In this document: positions 24,272 through 33,383 of the stretch, piece by piece
Position numbering within the stretch: position 1 is the first letter of the stretch
Layout of the letters: each line of letters opens with the position of its first letter
NCBI RefSeq assembly: GCF_010646885.2
Contig: NZ_CP050700.1
Coordinates: 5,524,001 to 5,588,000, forward strand
Source: Desulfopila sp. IMCC35008
GTDB taxonomy: Bacteria; Desulfobacterota; Desulfobulbia; Desulfobulbales; Desulfocapsaceae
Length of the DNA stretch: 64,000 bases
Direction: 5' to 3'
Notes under the pieces: generated by a model
Seen by the model: only the letters and a program-made list of their open reading frames with translations
The model's database searches: none
What the model was told of the DNA's origin: nothing
Translations under genes and position numbers: made by a program

Positions 24272-26332
24272 TCACCAGATTGTCCGGCTAATCTTCAACA
24301 GAATGCTTTGCCTTGCGCGATCAAAATCGCGCATCTCATCAGTATGGTCCAGATACCTGTAGCTGAGATTACAGGTCCACTGCCCGTAATACAGGTCAAT
24401 GGAGGCCAGGGCACCCGCATTTGAGGCGTCCTGTACACCTCCCGAAATTTCATACTGGTAGGCCTCAAAACCAGTTCTGCACCAATAAACAGGGTGCCAG
24501 CTGATCGAAGTCGCTGCCCGGTAGAATTCCTCTCTATCATCGGAATATGTGAATATTGTGTTACCAATATAGCCTGAAAACTCGAGCACAACCCCCCTTG
24601 CAGGTTGGAACCTCAATTGCTCATTTACCCGCCATGATTTTCTTGCCGAGCTTAAAGTCGTCTCATAAACATCATATGATACGGTCGTATCGGTCCATTT
24701 CCAAATCACCCGGGCCTGTGCTCTGTGAAACGTGTCATCTACAGGACTCTCTGGTTCTGTGCCGGATATTATATCTTGTGTTCGGCGGTTATAATCATAA
24801 GACAGCCGAAGAGTCGACCAGAGGAAAATATTAATGCCGGCCCAGCGACCAAAGACAAGGTCATCATAGCCGCTGATACTTCTGTAGCGATAACTTACGA
24901 GTAATTCTTGACCTTCTGTGATATTTCCGACCAGTGTCGGTCGAATTCGTACCAGTTTTCCTGTTACTTCCACGGTGTAATCCTGGCCCTGGATATAGAC
25001 AATAGTGCCGGACTTATCTGTGACCCTGATAGAATCCGGGTCAACGTTTTCCTGTTGTGTGAAAATCACATCGGCAGTTGTTGCCGTATGGGATTCATTG
25101 ATAGCCCATATCCAGCTTTCAGTTGAATCCCTGTCCGTAGCAACCAAGTCAAAACCCAATGTTGAGTTGAGCGTACCCCACGGAATATTTCGGCTGTAAT
25201 CAAAATTCAATCTTCCTGTGTACACATCAGTCATATCGCCAGAGTAATTGAAACGCCCGGCTTTCCCATCAACGGTAGTTGTGAGGTTTTCGTATAGGAG
25301 ATGCTGCAGTGAAACTGCCAGAGATTGAGTATCAATATCGGATTCATCGGTTTGTTGTTTCTGGTTAAGAAATTTGTAATTAGTCCACAGATTTTTCCTA
25401 TGAGTCCAGTGTAACTCTTCAGTCCACCTCAGATCCGAGGTGGTGAACGTGACGGAATCATCCTGATCCGAGTTTTGCATCCAATTATAGACCAGGTCAG
25501 ACATCAGCTTTTTTGACTGATCACTTTGGAAAAAATAGGTGTTTGTCAAATAATTATTAGACGTTGCTATCCCGGTAGACTCCCCCTCATTGGTTTGCTG
25601 AATATCTCTATAATTGGCATTCAGCCGGGTGATACTGTTTTTTCTCCGATGGTTCATTGCCAGGTCATAATGATTATGATCTTGCGAGGAAAACAATGCC
25701 CCCCGGCGCTCCACTTTCGTATTTGAATAACTCAGGCTGGTTGGCAGGATCTTGTATTTCAAATCCAAACGACTGCCATAGGTATCGGTATCGACAACCG
25801 CCCTTTGGCTGAATGTGTTTCTGAAGGAGTTTTGGTATTTCCTCCCAAAAAAATGTACGGTATAGGGCTTTAACGGGAGGAGGTCAGCATCCAGGGCATA
25901 TTGGTTGAGAAAGCTCCTATCCGAACTCATTTCATTATATTCTGTATTGTCGGATGATTGATTCCACTCAGGCTCAAGATCCAGAACAAAATCCAGAAAT
26001 ACCGGATGATAAACCCACCCCTTGGTCGAAACCCAGCCCCCTTCGCGAAATTCACCGACAGTATCTTCACTGTCCCCCCCCATGTTCATTATGTGCTCAT
26101 TGTTCAATTCATATTTGAATTTCAATCCGAGCTTTGGTCTTTCAAGGTAGAAATATCTCAAATCGATTACAGGTGGCACACCTGCAACTTTCTTGGTCTT
26201 TTTAACGAGCGGCTTGATTGGTTTCATCGCAACATCTCCTCTTTGCTGGCTGGAGGCGAGCTCTGAAGAAACAGGTTTTGCCAGGAGTGTTGTTTCAACA
26301 ATGAGAAGGATCAGTGTTAATAAACGAGCCAT
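24272..26332 (-). CDS. Large outer-membrane beta-barrel, conduit-type porin
   Basis: A 686-residue protein with a signal peptide (about 1-24) and a long series of alternating amphipathic strands (for example LDLKYKILPTSLSYSNT, TLRLSYDYNRRTQDI, TCNLSYRYLDHTDEM), ending in an aromatic residue (ISRTIW). An inserted soluble domain (about 415-490) has DVIFTQQENVDPDSIRVTD and LLVSYRYRS, a pattern I associate with large barrels of multihaem clusters. It lies between genes for a pentahaem lipoprotein and a dodecahaem cytochrome. The inferred role is the outer-membrane channel that lets haem chains cross the membrane. The ATG at 26332 is preferred to a TTG four codons upstream; neither has a clear ribosome-binding site. 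Confidence 0.82.
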   Translation of the reverse strand: MARLLTLILLIVETTLLAKPVSSELASSQQRGDVAMKPIKPLVKKTKKVAGVPPVIDLRYFYLERPKLGLKFKYELNNEHIMNMGGDSEDTVGEFREGGWVSTKGWVYHPVFLDFVLDLEPEWNQSSDNTEYNEMSSDRSFLNQYALDADLLPLKPYTVHFFGRKYQNSFRNTFSQRAVVDTDTYGSRLDLKYKILPTSLSYSNTKVERRGALFSSQDHNHYDLAMNHRRKNSITRLNANYRDIQQTNEGESTGIATSNNYLTNTYFFQSDQSKKLMSDLVYNWMQNSDQDDSVTFTTSDLRWTEELHWTHRKNLWTNYKFLNQKQQTDESDIDTQSLAVSLQHLLYENLTTTVDGKAGRFNYSGDMTDVYTGRLNFDYSRNIPWGTLNSTLGFDLVATDRDSTESWIWAINESHTATTADVIFTQQENVDPDSIRVTDKSGTIVYIQGQDYTVEVTGKLVRIRPTLVGNITEGQELLVSYRYRSISGYDDLVFGRWAGINIFLWSTLRLSYDYNRRTQDIISGTEPESPVDDTFHRAQARVIWKWTDTTVSYDVYETTLSSARKSWRVNEQLRFQPARGVVLEFSGYIGNTIFTYSDDREEFYRAATSISWHPVYWCRTGFEAYQYEISGGVQDASNAGALASIDLYYGQWTCNLSYRYLDHTDEMRDFDRARQSILLKISRTIW

Positions 26333-26450
26333 GCAGTTTATCAAATCATTCGTATTTATTGCCGTTTGTGGTTTAAGTCGATTTGCCGGTTAAAAAAGTA
26401 CCCACCAGAGAATGGCACGATTATTTTTCCAAAAATTATTTGCCGAACCC

Positions 26451-27125
26451 TTATTCCTTGATGGAAAAGTCAGAAGTGGGCTCGGGCAACATTCTGACTT
26501 CTTTGTAGTCTTTGATTAAGAGAAGCTTATCTTTTCCCAGGTGGGGAGTGTGGCACTTAAGACAATCTTTTAACTCCCTGTGTTTGTTCGTCAGTTTTAT
26601 CAAACCTTCTGAGTGGCACATAATACAGAGATTTTCCGCTTTATCTATCAGCAGTGCAGGATACCTGCTCTGGTGTGGAAAGTGGCAAAAAATACAGTTA
26701 CCTTTGGTGACAGGGGCATGCAGCCACAGGTTGTTCGCTGAAGCAAAAATGTCCGATCTGTTCACATGGCAACTCACACATATTTTTTTCAATGGCAATC
26801 GAGGGTTTTCAGCAGTTCTTTCACCCCTCAGACTCACTGTCGGCATTCCCCTTTGTGCAGCCCTGCTGAATGATTGTGATAAAGAAGTCAGATGACATCG
26901 ACCACATTTTTTTGAGGTGAAATAGCTATGTGAAGACACTATCGACCTATCAAACCCTTTCATAGCTCTTGTTTCCTCATGAACTCTTCCCTGTGCCCTC
27001 CTTTCATCTGCGGGAGAAGGGACCCCGGTAAAGAAAAACGTGAGTGCCTTATACCTTGTTTGCTCGCTACAACTCGCTGCAAGGATTATTGTGACGAAAA
27101 GAAAAAACCTTGCCAGTGGTTTCAT
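26451..27125 (-). CDS. Pentahaem c-type cytochrome lipoprotein
   Basis: A 224-residue exported cytochrome. The N-terminus (MKPLARFFLFVTIILAASC) looks like a lipoprotein signal with C19 as the lipidated residue; the lipobox AASC is a little atypical. Five haem motifs follow: CGRCH, CVSCH, CIFCH, CIMCH and CLKCH. It begins 24 bp after the NHL lipoprotein stop codon and precedes the beta-barrel gene by about 120 bp. A GTG at 27146 in the same frame is an alternative start, but it would place seven polar residues before the signal peptide. A membrane-tethered haem carrier handing electrons to the barrel complex is the likely role. Confidence 0.87.
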   Translation of the reverse strand: MKPLARFFLFVTIILAASCSEQTRYKALTFFFTGVPSPADERRAQGRVHEETRAMKGFDRSIVSSHSYFTSKKCGRCHLTSLSQSFSRAAQRGMPTVSLRGERTAENPRLPLKKICVSCHVNRSDIFASANNLWLHAPVTKGNCIFCHFPHQSRYPALLIDKAENLCIMCHSEGLIKLTNKHRELKDCLKCHTPHLGKDKLLLIKDYKEVRMLPEPTSDFSIKE

Positions 27126-27149
27126 CGCGCTCTTTTGATGATCCACAGC

Positions 27150-28229
27150 TTAGTTCCAGCCTGACAACGGCGGTCCGGTCCAATGTCCAAAACCATAGAC
27201 GTTAAGTTTGTTCGATCCAAACATGTTGCCCACATAAACAACGTATTCCAGGACAAAATCCTTGTCCGCAAAGTTTTTATAGTATTGCGCGTTTGCATAA
27301 TCAATATGTACCGAAGCTGGTAGAAACATGCTGCCTGGTGCCATCCCGCTCCCTCCGAAATAAAGTAGCAGTCGGCCAGATTCAACATCAAATATCTGCG
27401 TATTTTCGTACGCAGAATCGACAACATACATATGTCCATTCCTGTCGACATCCACCCCTTTGGGCCTGGCAAAAGCCCCCACAATATCCCCATGAAATCC
27501 GAAAGATTTTATAAATTGGCCATTCTGATCGAATTTTTGAATCCTGTAATTGAAGGCATCGTTGACGTAGATATTGCCGGCCTGGTCAATATTTATGTGG
27601 GTCGGCTTATAGAAGTTTCCAGAATCTCTCCCCATTGTACCAAGCGTTTTTTGTAGCCGGCCAGTCTCTTTATCCAGAACAAGAATCTGATTTTTGTTCA
27701 TGTCACAAACAAGAAGAGTCCCCCTGTAAACCGCGACATCCACCGGTTTATCAAACATTCCGTTATTTCCATAAGATCTCAGAAAGTTATTGTTTTCATC
27801 AAAGACCACGACCTGCCGTCTCTTCATATCCGCTATATATTTAGTATCGTCATTCGATACCCAGATACCTGATGGTTCGCCAAGTTCTCCTAACCCCTGC
27901 GCTTCAAGATGGCTAAACGTTCTCTTTTCCAGGTCAATAACCAGCAGTTTTTTATACCCCCGATCCAGGACATAAATTTTTCCAGGGGTAGAACAGATAT
28001 CATAAGGTTTGCGTATCCTTTTCTCGGATTTGATGTCACCAATGAGAAAATCCATGAAATCATTTCCAGGGTCTCTGATATCATCCTCACTGCTGATCGA
28101 AAGGAGATATTGGAGCCGTGGCTGTAGTGGAGGTGAAGGATAAAAGACCAGAGAGTTGTTAGGCTTTTCCGGTGATGCACAACCGATTAAGAAAAGAAAC
28201 GGAACTATAAACAAGAGAAACTTTTTCAT
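27150..28229 (-). CDS. NHL-repeat six-bladed propeller lipoprotein
   Basis: A 359-residue lipoprotein: signal MKKFLLFIVPFLFLIGC with a good lipobox (LIGC, C17). The rest is a beta-propeller with NHL-type repeats, for example KPTHINIDQAGNIYVNDAFN, YRIQKFDQNGQFIKSFG, ARPKGVDVDRNGHMYVVDSA and KPVDVAVYRGTLLVCDMNKN. There is no haem motif and no catalytic signature. NHL proteins often occur with multihaem cytochrome and barrel genes in metal-reducing and syntrophic bacteria. The gene lies between two cytochrome genes of the cluster. A protein-protein scaffold at the outer membrane is the most likely role. RBS AAGGGG. Confidence 0.88.
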   Translation of the reverse strand: MKKFLLFIVPFLFLIGCASPEKPNNSLVFYPSPPLQPRLQYLLSISSEDDIRDPGNDFMDFLIGDIKSEKRIRKPYDICSTPGKIYVLDRGYKKLLVIDLEKRTFSHLEAQGLGELGEPSGIWVSNDDTKYIADMKRRQVVVFDENNNFLRSYGNNGMFDKPVDVAVYRGTLLVCDMNKNQILVLDKETGRLQKTLGTMGRDSGNFYKPTHINIDQAGNIYVNDAFNYRIQKFDQNGQFIKSFGFHGDIVGAFARPKGVDVDRNGHMYVVDSAYENTQIFDVESGRLLLYFGGSGMAPGSMFLPASVHIDYANAQYYKNFADKDFVLEYVVYVGNMFGSNKLNVYGFGHWTGPPLSGWN

Positions 28230-28454
28230 TTGTCCCCTTATTCCTGAAGAGGTGCTTAAAATACACCCGTTGTGTCGTCATGCTGAGAAATGCCCCTAAC
28301 CAATCGTGTGGAGACCATCCTGCAACTATGTATTTCGCTGCAACTTTTTTCATTGTCCTGTTGCATACTATCAGCCACCTACCATGTATCTAACTCTGGT
28401 ACGGAGTGTCCTGTAATCATTTTCAGGTACACTTTCGACCCGTTGTAACGGGTA

Positions 28455-29093
28455 TTAGTTGTTATGACAAGTTAGGCAGAGTCCTGAACCAGCGTTGGAT
28501 TTGATCAGCAGCTTCATGTTATTGTAGGTATTATGAACGTCATGACAGGAAGCACACTCCAACTTATTGGCAAACAGCATGTCCTGCGAGATTGTGCCTG
28601 TAGCACCGGGTATGCCGGAGAGTTGGACTGTTGGATCATATAATCCGCCATCGGCCTGAGCCAAAGCAGTATCATAGACAAATGAAATAGGGTGATCATC
28701 ACTTAAATCTGTCCCCACATTTTCCGGCCTGTTGGGCCCCAGGTAATAGGATCCTGTTTGCCCGCCAAAAGAATCTACGGCCACAGTTCCGTCATGACAT
28801 GAAAGACAGAGTTTGGAAATCCCTGTAGGTTGTCCTGGTACTGCATCAAGCGTCGGACTACTGTAAAGAGTATATGTTGCCGTGGAAATTTCATGATTCC
28901 AGAGGGGAGCATTGGCGACATCTATCCCGTTGTGTGGTGCGTGGCAGGGAAGACAGATTTGTCCTTCTGCCCACGGCCGATTACTGAAATCATGCTTGCT
29001 CCCAGATATGGCAGCCTGTGATAATGTGGTGAATCCTATAAAAGTAATGAGTGCCAGATTTATTGTAATCAGTTCTTTGCCGGTTCTTTCCAT
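28455..29093 (-). CDS. Exported tetrahaem c-type cytochrome
   Basis: A 212-residue protein with a signal peptide (about 1-27, ending TTLSQA) and four haem motifs: CLPCH, CLSCH, CASCH and CLTCH. The first lies in the pattern GQICLPCHAPHN typical of doubled-CxxCH proteins, where His residues after the motif supply the second iron ligand. The ATG at 29093 is preceded by a G7 tract that acts as ribosome-binding site; the frame is open for another 33 codons upstream, but that part has no signal-like character. It is the first haem gene of the minus-strand conduit cluster, 225 bp before the NHL lipoprotein gene. It is a candidate periplasmic electron shuttle. Confidence 0.88.
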   Translation of the reverse strand: MERTGKELITINLALITFIGFTTLSQAAISGSKHDFSNRPWAEGQICLPCHAPHNGIDVANAPLWNHEISTATYTLYSSPTLDAVPGQPTGISKLCLSCHDGTVAVDSFGGQTGSYYLGPNRPENVGTDLSDDHPISFVYDTALAQADGGLYDPTVQLSGIPGATGTISQDMLFANKLECASCHDVHNTYNNMKLLIKSNAGSGLCLTCHNN

Positions 29094-29291
29094 GATTTCC
29101 CCCCCTTTTAGGTATGATCGCCAAAGCAAACAGGGTGTGCTTGATGAATACATAACACCCGAATGGCCCCAAAAAGAAATTCCGAAAAGCAACTCTATCT
29201 TAAAGTAAGATGTTCATGTAGCAGCATGAAGAAAACAACAAAAGTATGAAGTATACTAATGAAACATTACCAATTAACCAGATCGACACAT

Positions 29292-29352
29292 CCGGGGAGG
29301 TTGTCCGAGAATAGAAATTTTGGCCAAAAAGGCATTTTCGGAAACCCTCCTG
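29292..29352. repeat. R1 dispersed repeat, short copy C
   Basis: A 61-bp form that keeps both ends but has lost most of the interior: left GGGGAGGTTGTCCGAGAATAG, right CATTTTCGGAAACCCTCCTG, which are imperfect inverted repeats. The left end is identical over 17 bases to copy A (9292-9307). It lies between two minus-strand genes, about 200 bp before the tetrahaem cytochrome start. Confidence 0.7.
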
Positions 29353-29439
29353 ATTAATAATATCATATGACATGCAGCATATCAAATATGAGTGAGGCGT
29401 ATTACTGGCCCTGGAAAATCGCGCATAACGTGAAATTTG

Positions 29440-29772
29440 TCACATATCCCTCGTAAAAACACAATTTTCTGAACCAAAATCGTCTCTTTCCCTCATCGGA
29501 CAAGCTGGGAGAAATACCACCCCATCAACCTTATAAAAATATCGAAAAGGCCTATCCGCAGGCAAGGTCAACTGCCAGACCTTTTCCTGGCGTTCGAGCT
29601 CAAACCCCTCAACAAACCCATTGAGCGAACTGAACAGTACAACACCTTTTGCATGCGGTTTCTTGAGGTACAAGGTTACCTGATCACCATTCACATTGTA
29701 CCTGAAGGTGGCACAGGAAGAGAGCAACAAACACAGGAAAGTGACAACTCCCATATATATCGATTTCAACAT
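29440..29772 (-). CDS. Small lipoprotein with E-set/CBM48-like domain
   Basis: A 110-residue lipoprotein: signal MLKSIYMGVVTFLCLLLSSC with lipobox LSSC (C20). The mature part (YNVNGDQVTLYLKKPHAKGV then VLFSSLN, WQLTLPADRPFRYFYKVDGV, ACPMRERDDFGSENC) follows the same E-set plan as the ectodomain of the anti-sigma-like protein at 11728-12297, including the closing DDFG (residues 97-100). A glycogen- or glycan-binding fold is suggested, but ligand residues were not verified. The ATG at 29772 is chosen because it gives the signal peptide directly and has AAAGAGG before it. It lies about 350 bp upstream of the tetrahaem cytochrome gene on the same strand, with R1 copy C between. Confidence 0.75.
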   Translation of the reverse strand: MLKSIYMGVVTFLCLLLSSCATFRYNVNGDQVTLYLKKPHAKGVVLFSSLNGFVEGFELERQEKVWQLTLPADRPFRYFYKVDGVVFLPACPMRERDDFGSENCVFTRDM

Positions 29773-30750
29773 CTTGCCTCTTTTTAGTGTACTGCTATGG
29801 TGACATATTTTCTTGATGTTACAGAACTCTCCCCGCCACGGGAAGATAGATACACAGTGAGTAGATAGAATTAGATTCAGACAAGACAAACAAGCGTCCC
29901 ACCCCATTATGGAACCGCTAAACCGAGGCCGATCCATATAATTTTACCAGCCAAAACAAAAGCAATAACTCACCTGGAACCAATCACATCCTCCAGCATC
30001 GTGAGTTTCTCCCATTGCCTTTCAATCGGGAAATACCGTAACAGTTTCTTTTTTTTGAGCTCAAGTTAAGAATTTTCCGCGTATCTTTTGTAATAACCTT
30101 ATCGCATAGTAAAAATAATTTCTACCGATTAATCTTCCCCCATGAGGCACGACGTTATCACCGATAGATGAACTGCAGTATGACCTATGCAAGGATGCGT
30201 TTTACACTACAACTAGAGTCCAACGCTTACAAAATATGACACATAAAGCCGCCGATATTAGAAATGCATTGAACATATAAATTATCTGGCCATATGTTAC
30301 AGATTACGTGGCAGCAGACAGGTATAGGTGGATGCCTCCCCCAAGATCAAATGCGGTAGAAGTCACCTCTTTAAATATTGACGTCCCCCCTTGGTTGTCT
30401 TTTATTTTTTCGCACTTTCTTAAGGTCTTGATGAGGCCATGGCTAACGGCCGGACTGTTGTCGACATGAAACGGGACAGAAAAGTCATTTATCCCTTTCA
30501 GCAATAAGACTTTCCTGAAAACGTGCACAGCCCCTCCCCTAAAAAACGAGGGAGGTAGACAATTTTTACGCAAACAAGCAAAGAACTTGAGAACGTTGTC
30601 CGTTATTTTCCAGCCAGAGAATCATTCTTCGGTGTGAATTGTTTTACATTTAGGTTATGAAAACATCTCAGCCATATTTATCATGAGTGTTTCTCCAGCA
30701 GCCGAAACATTCATTGATAATGATATATTTGTTTTCTCCCGGAGAACCAT
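29773..30750. other. Long intergenic region without a recognised gene
   Basis: Nearly 1 kb between the divergent E-set lipoprotein and M20 peptidase genes. The longest frame (30304-30573, minus, 89 codons) has no family match, no signal peptide and no ribosome-binding site; it may be a gene remnant or chance. No tRNA-like fold, no repeat of families R1 or R2 and no clear promoter were recognised. Confidence 0.5.
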
Positions 30751-31863
30751 GTGATTGCCCCCAATATTCAACAAGAGATCCTGAACCTGCTGATAGATCT
30801 CATTCGTATTCCATCTACAGAGTCACGCCCTGATGAGATTCATCGATGCAGTGCATTTATCGCTTCATGGCTGCAAAAACAAGGTATCAAGCATAAACTT
30901 GAAGTGCACAACAGCACTCCTTCCTTGCTCGTTATGCCACAAAAAAGCAAGACAAGGGTTCTGCTGATGAGCCACTTTGATGTCGTAGAGGTTGACAACA
31001 CCTCTCAATTCAATCCGTATGAACAGGACGGTCGGCTCTATGGCCGGGGTAGTATCGACGATAAATATGCGGTGGCGCTCTCCCTTGTCCTGTTTCGTGA
31101 GCATTTACGAAGGCTGGAGCGTGATGGGTACTCTCAGGATGATATCTGTTTCGGGCTTCTTCTCACCGGGGATGAAGAAGTAGGGGGGACAAACGGGGCC
31201 GGCAAGATAGTAAACAACCTGGATACGGAGTATTTTATCGCGCTCGATGGTGGCAACCCCGGTCACATCGTCACGAAGGAAAAAGGCGTAATTGCTCTTC
31301 ACCTTGAGGCCAGGGGAAAAGCCGCCCACGCAGCACGGCCCTGGCTTGGTAAAAGTGCCTTTGATGTCCTCATCGGGGACTATCACCGCATACAACAACT
31401 GTTCACCCGGCAAACAGACGATCACTGGCACCGGACCATGGTCCTGGCCAACTGTCATGCCGGCAACGGCTCCACCAATATCATCCCGGAACAGGCAACA
31501 GCAACCCTTAACATCCGCTATACAGAGAATGACGATCCGGAAAAGCTGGTAGAAGAAATCAAGGCCTGCACGACATCTGAAGTCATACTGGACGCATTGG
31601 ACCCGGTTTTCGACAGTGGCCCCTCTCCCTATCTTGATCTCCTGGTCAAACACTCCGGAGGTGCCGGGGTGGGATTCGAACATGGGGCATCCGATGCAAA
31701 ATTCTTTTCCATTAATGGTATTCCGGGTGCCATCTGGGGGGCTCAGGGCAACATGTCCCAGCATACAGAAAATGAACATATCGAGATCAAAAGCCTCAAC
31801 ATGGTTTATGACTGCCTTGAGCAATTCCTGATGGAAATCCAGCTGCAGCAGGAGATCTGCTGA
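30751..31863 (+). CDS. M20-family metallopeptidase/deacylase
   Basis: A 370-residue cytoplasmic zinc hydrolase of the ArgE/DapE/carboxypeptidase G2 group. Metal and catalytic motifs are visible: LLMSHFDVVEVD (metal His and catalytic Asp), GRLYGRGSIDDKYAVAL (bridging Asp), LLTGDEEVGGTNGAG (catalytic Glu pair), EYFIALDGGNPG (metal Asp) and MSQHTENEHIEI (C-terminal metal His). It removes an amino acid or acyl group from an amide; the exact substrate cannot be told. The start is GTG at 30751, with CCGGAGA placed about seven bases upstream. It is followed by a convergent iron-sulfur flavoprotein gene. Confidence 0.9.
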   Translation: MIAPNIQQEILNLLIDLIRIPSTESRPDEIHRCSAFIASWLQKQGIKHKLEVHNSTPSLLVMPQKSKTRVLLMSHFDVVEVDNTSQFNPYEQDGRLYGRGSIDDKYAVALSLVLFREHLRRLERDGYSQDDICFGLLLTGDEEVGGTNGAGKIVNNLDTEYFIALDGGNPGHIVTKEKGVIALHLEARGKAAHAARPWLGKSAFDVLIGDYHRIQQLFTRQTDDHWHRTMVLANCHAGNGSTNIIPEQATATLNIRYTENDDPEKLVEEIKACTTSEVILDALDPVFDSGPSPYLDLLVKHSGGAGVGFEHGASDAKFFSINGIPGAIWGAQGNMSQHTENEHIEIKSLNMVYDCLEQFLMEIQLQQEIC

Positions 31864-31912
31864 ACCAGACGCCCCCTTTTGGTGGCGAGGCGAGAGCCCC
31901 CATAGGGTCCGT

Positions 31913-33292
31913 TTATACTGCCGGCTTCCCGGCAGCAGCCCGCCGTTCACGTCTCTTCATTCGACGATCGATGAGATAACGCCCCACACGTGAAAACCCC
32001 AACTGCAGAAAAAATCCCCGGATGGGTTTAAAGGCAGGAATCAGTCGCATAAACCAGAATAACACTTCATGAACAATAACCTTTCTCTGGTGGGGAGCAA
32101 ACTCCATCGGATAAGAAGGTACAGCCATCTTGAGCTTTCTGCGGACATCAATTCGAAAAGCGGTGCGGAGCTTTTTCTCCACCATCATCTGCTGTTGTCC
32201 GCTTCTTATTTCCTCGGGAGGGATGGCTTTGGCAGACAACCTCCCCGCAGCCACAGCTTTCTCAACCACAGCAGCCCCCTGCTTCGTCCGAATCAGCACA
32301 CCTGAAAACCCTTCAGGCTCTTCGTATTTCCAGTTACCGCGTTCATCACGAATCCATGGATCGCATATCGAGATGTCACTGAACTCAGCAGCCGCATCCA
32401 GGCACTGTAGACATCGTCCCAAAGGAGAGATCCTTGATATAACGTTAAATGTCTGGGCCGGACCGTAGGGGGAACGCCAGACGCTGCCATCAGAAAAGGT
32501 CATCTCAAGGGTGTTAAACGGCCAGCCCCGTTCATCTCGTTGACGGTATCTGGTATGCGCAAGAGATGTTCCCGGAGGGGCCAGTAAGGCGGCGGCCTCT
32601 TCGGTGGAACTCATGGGCAGGCTATAGTGGCATAACAGCCCTATGATGATAGGTATTTTTTTTGTCCAGCGGGGATCGACCATCTGTCGTTTGCGCAGGG
32701 AGTGTATCTGACATGGCAGTGCCACCAGGGCAAAAGGCCCCTCTTCCTCATGAATCGTATTAAGGATATGCAAATGAGGGGACGTTGTATAACGTGACTG
32801 CTGGGACTGAAGCAGTTCCTCGCGGGTGCGGGCGACGATTCCTTTCCCCATTGCCGGATTTTCCGGGTCTTCAACTACCACTATAGCCCCTTTGATCTGA
32901 CCGCTTTCCAGCAGGTAGTCAAAGAGTTGCGTCACCACACCACCGCTCGCCGCGTTGTTTCGAATTGTTTCGTCGACAGCATGGGCCACACAGGCACCGA
33001 TAACGGGCCCCATCATATCTCCGTAGGTATACTCCTGGCCGTACATCCTCTCGCCGATGGTGTTGTAATCAACGCCCAGTCCCGAACAGGACTGTACGCA
33101 AATATTACACTCGATACAATCATCGATTTGCATCGGATACCCATTGCGGTCGATGCCAAAAGTGGACACAGGGCATAAACCGATGCAAGCGCCGCAGCGG
33201 TGGCAAAGTTTGTCTTCCACTACTTTGAGAATGCCATCAACATTGCGATATCGGTTGTTGTCAGGGGGAGAGTTCATAGGTATCGTTTTCAT
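31913..33292 (-). CDS. FrhB/FdhB-type ferredoxin flavoprotein oxidoreductase
   Basis: A 459-residue protein of the coenzyme F420 hydrogenase/dehydrogenase beta-subunit family. It begins with two [4Fe-4S] motifs (CHRCGACIGLCP, then CIECNICVQSC). The FrhB N-terminal domain has NNAASGGVVTQLFDYLLESG and ALPCQIHSLRK; the C-terminal domain has GRCLQCLDAAAEFSDISICD. Members move electrons between ferredoxin, FAD and a partner enzyme. It is divergent from the GltD-like flavoprotein at 33384, which suggests a joint role. The start is uncertain: ATG codons at 33313, 33292 and 33277 and a TTG at 33343 all lack a good ribosome-binding site. Confidence 0.87.
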   Translation of the reverse strand: MKTIPMNSPPDNNRYRNVDGILKVVEDKLCHRCGACIGLCPVSTFGIDRNGYPMQIDDCIECNICVQSCSGLGVDYNTIGERMYGQEYTYGDMMGPVIGACVAHAVDETIRNNAASGGVVTQLFDYLLESGQIKGAIVVVEDPENPAMGKGIVARTREELLQSQQSRYTTSPHLHILNTIHEEEGPFALVALPCQIHSLRKRQMVDPRWTKKIPIIIGLLCHYSLPMSSTEEAAALLAPPGTSLAHTRYRQRDERGWPFNTLEMTFSDGSVWRSPYGPAQTFNVISRISPLGRCLQCLDAAAEFSDISICDPWIRDERGNWKYEEPEGFSGVLIRTKQGAAVVEKAVAAGRLSAKAIPPEEIRSGQQQMMVEKKLRTAFRIDVRRKLKMAVPSYPMEFAPHQRKVIVHEVLFWFMRLIPAFKPIRGFFLQLGFSRVGRYLIDRRMKRRERRAAAGKPAV

Positions 33293-33383
33293 CCGGGCAG
33301 CTTGATGTTTCATTGTCGGAAAAATTTGAGTAACCTGTATCAATAATCACGTCACATTATACCCTGAAGTATAGAGAGTCAAC

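Noticed and set aside
30304..30573. 89-codon minus-strand frame in the long gap before the M20 peptidase
   Set aside because: No domain, signal or ribosome-binding site; too little to call a gene.
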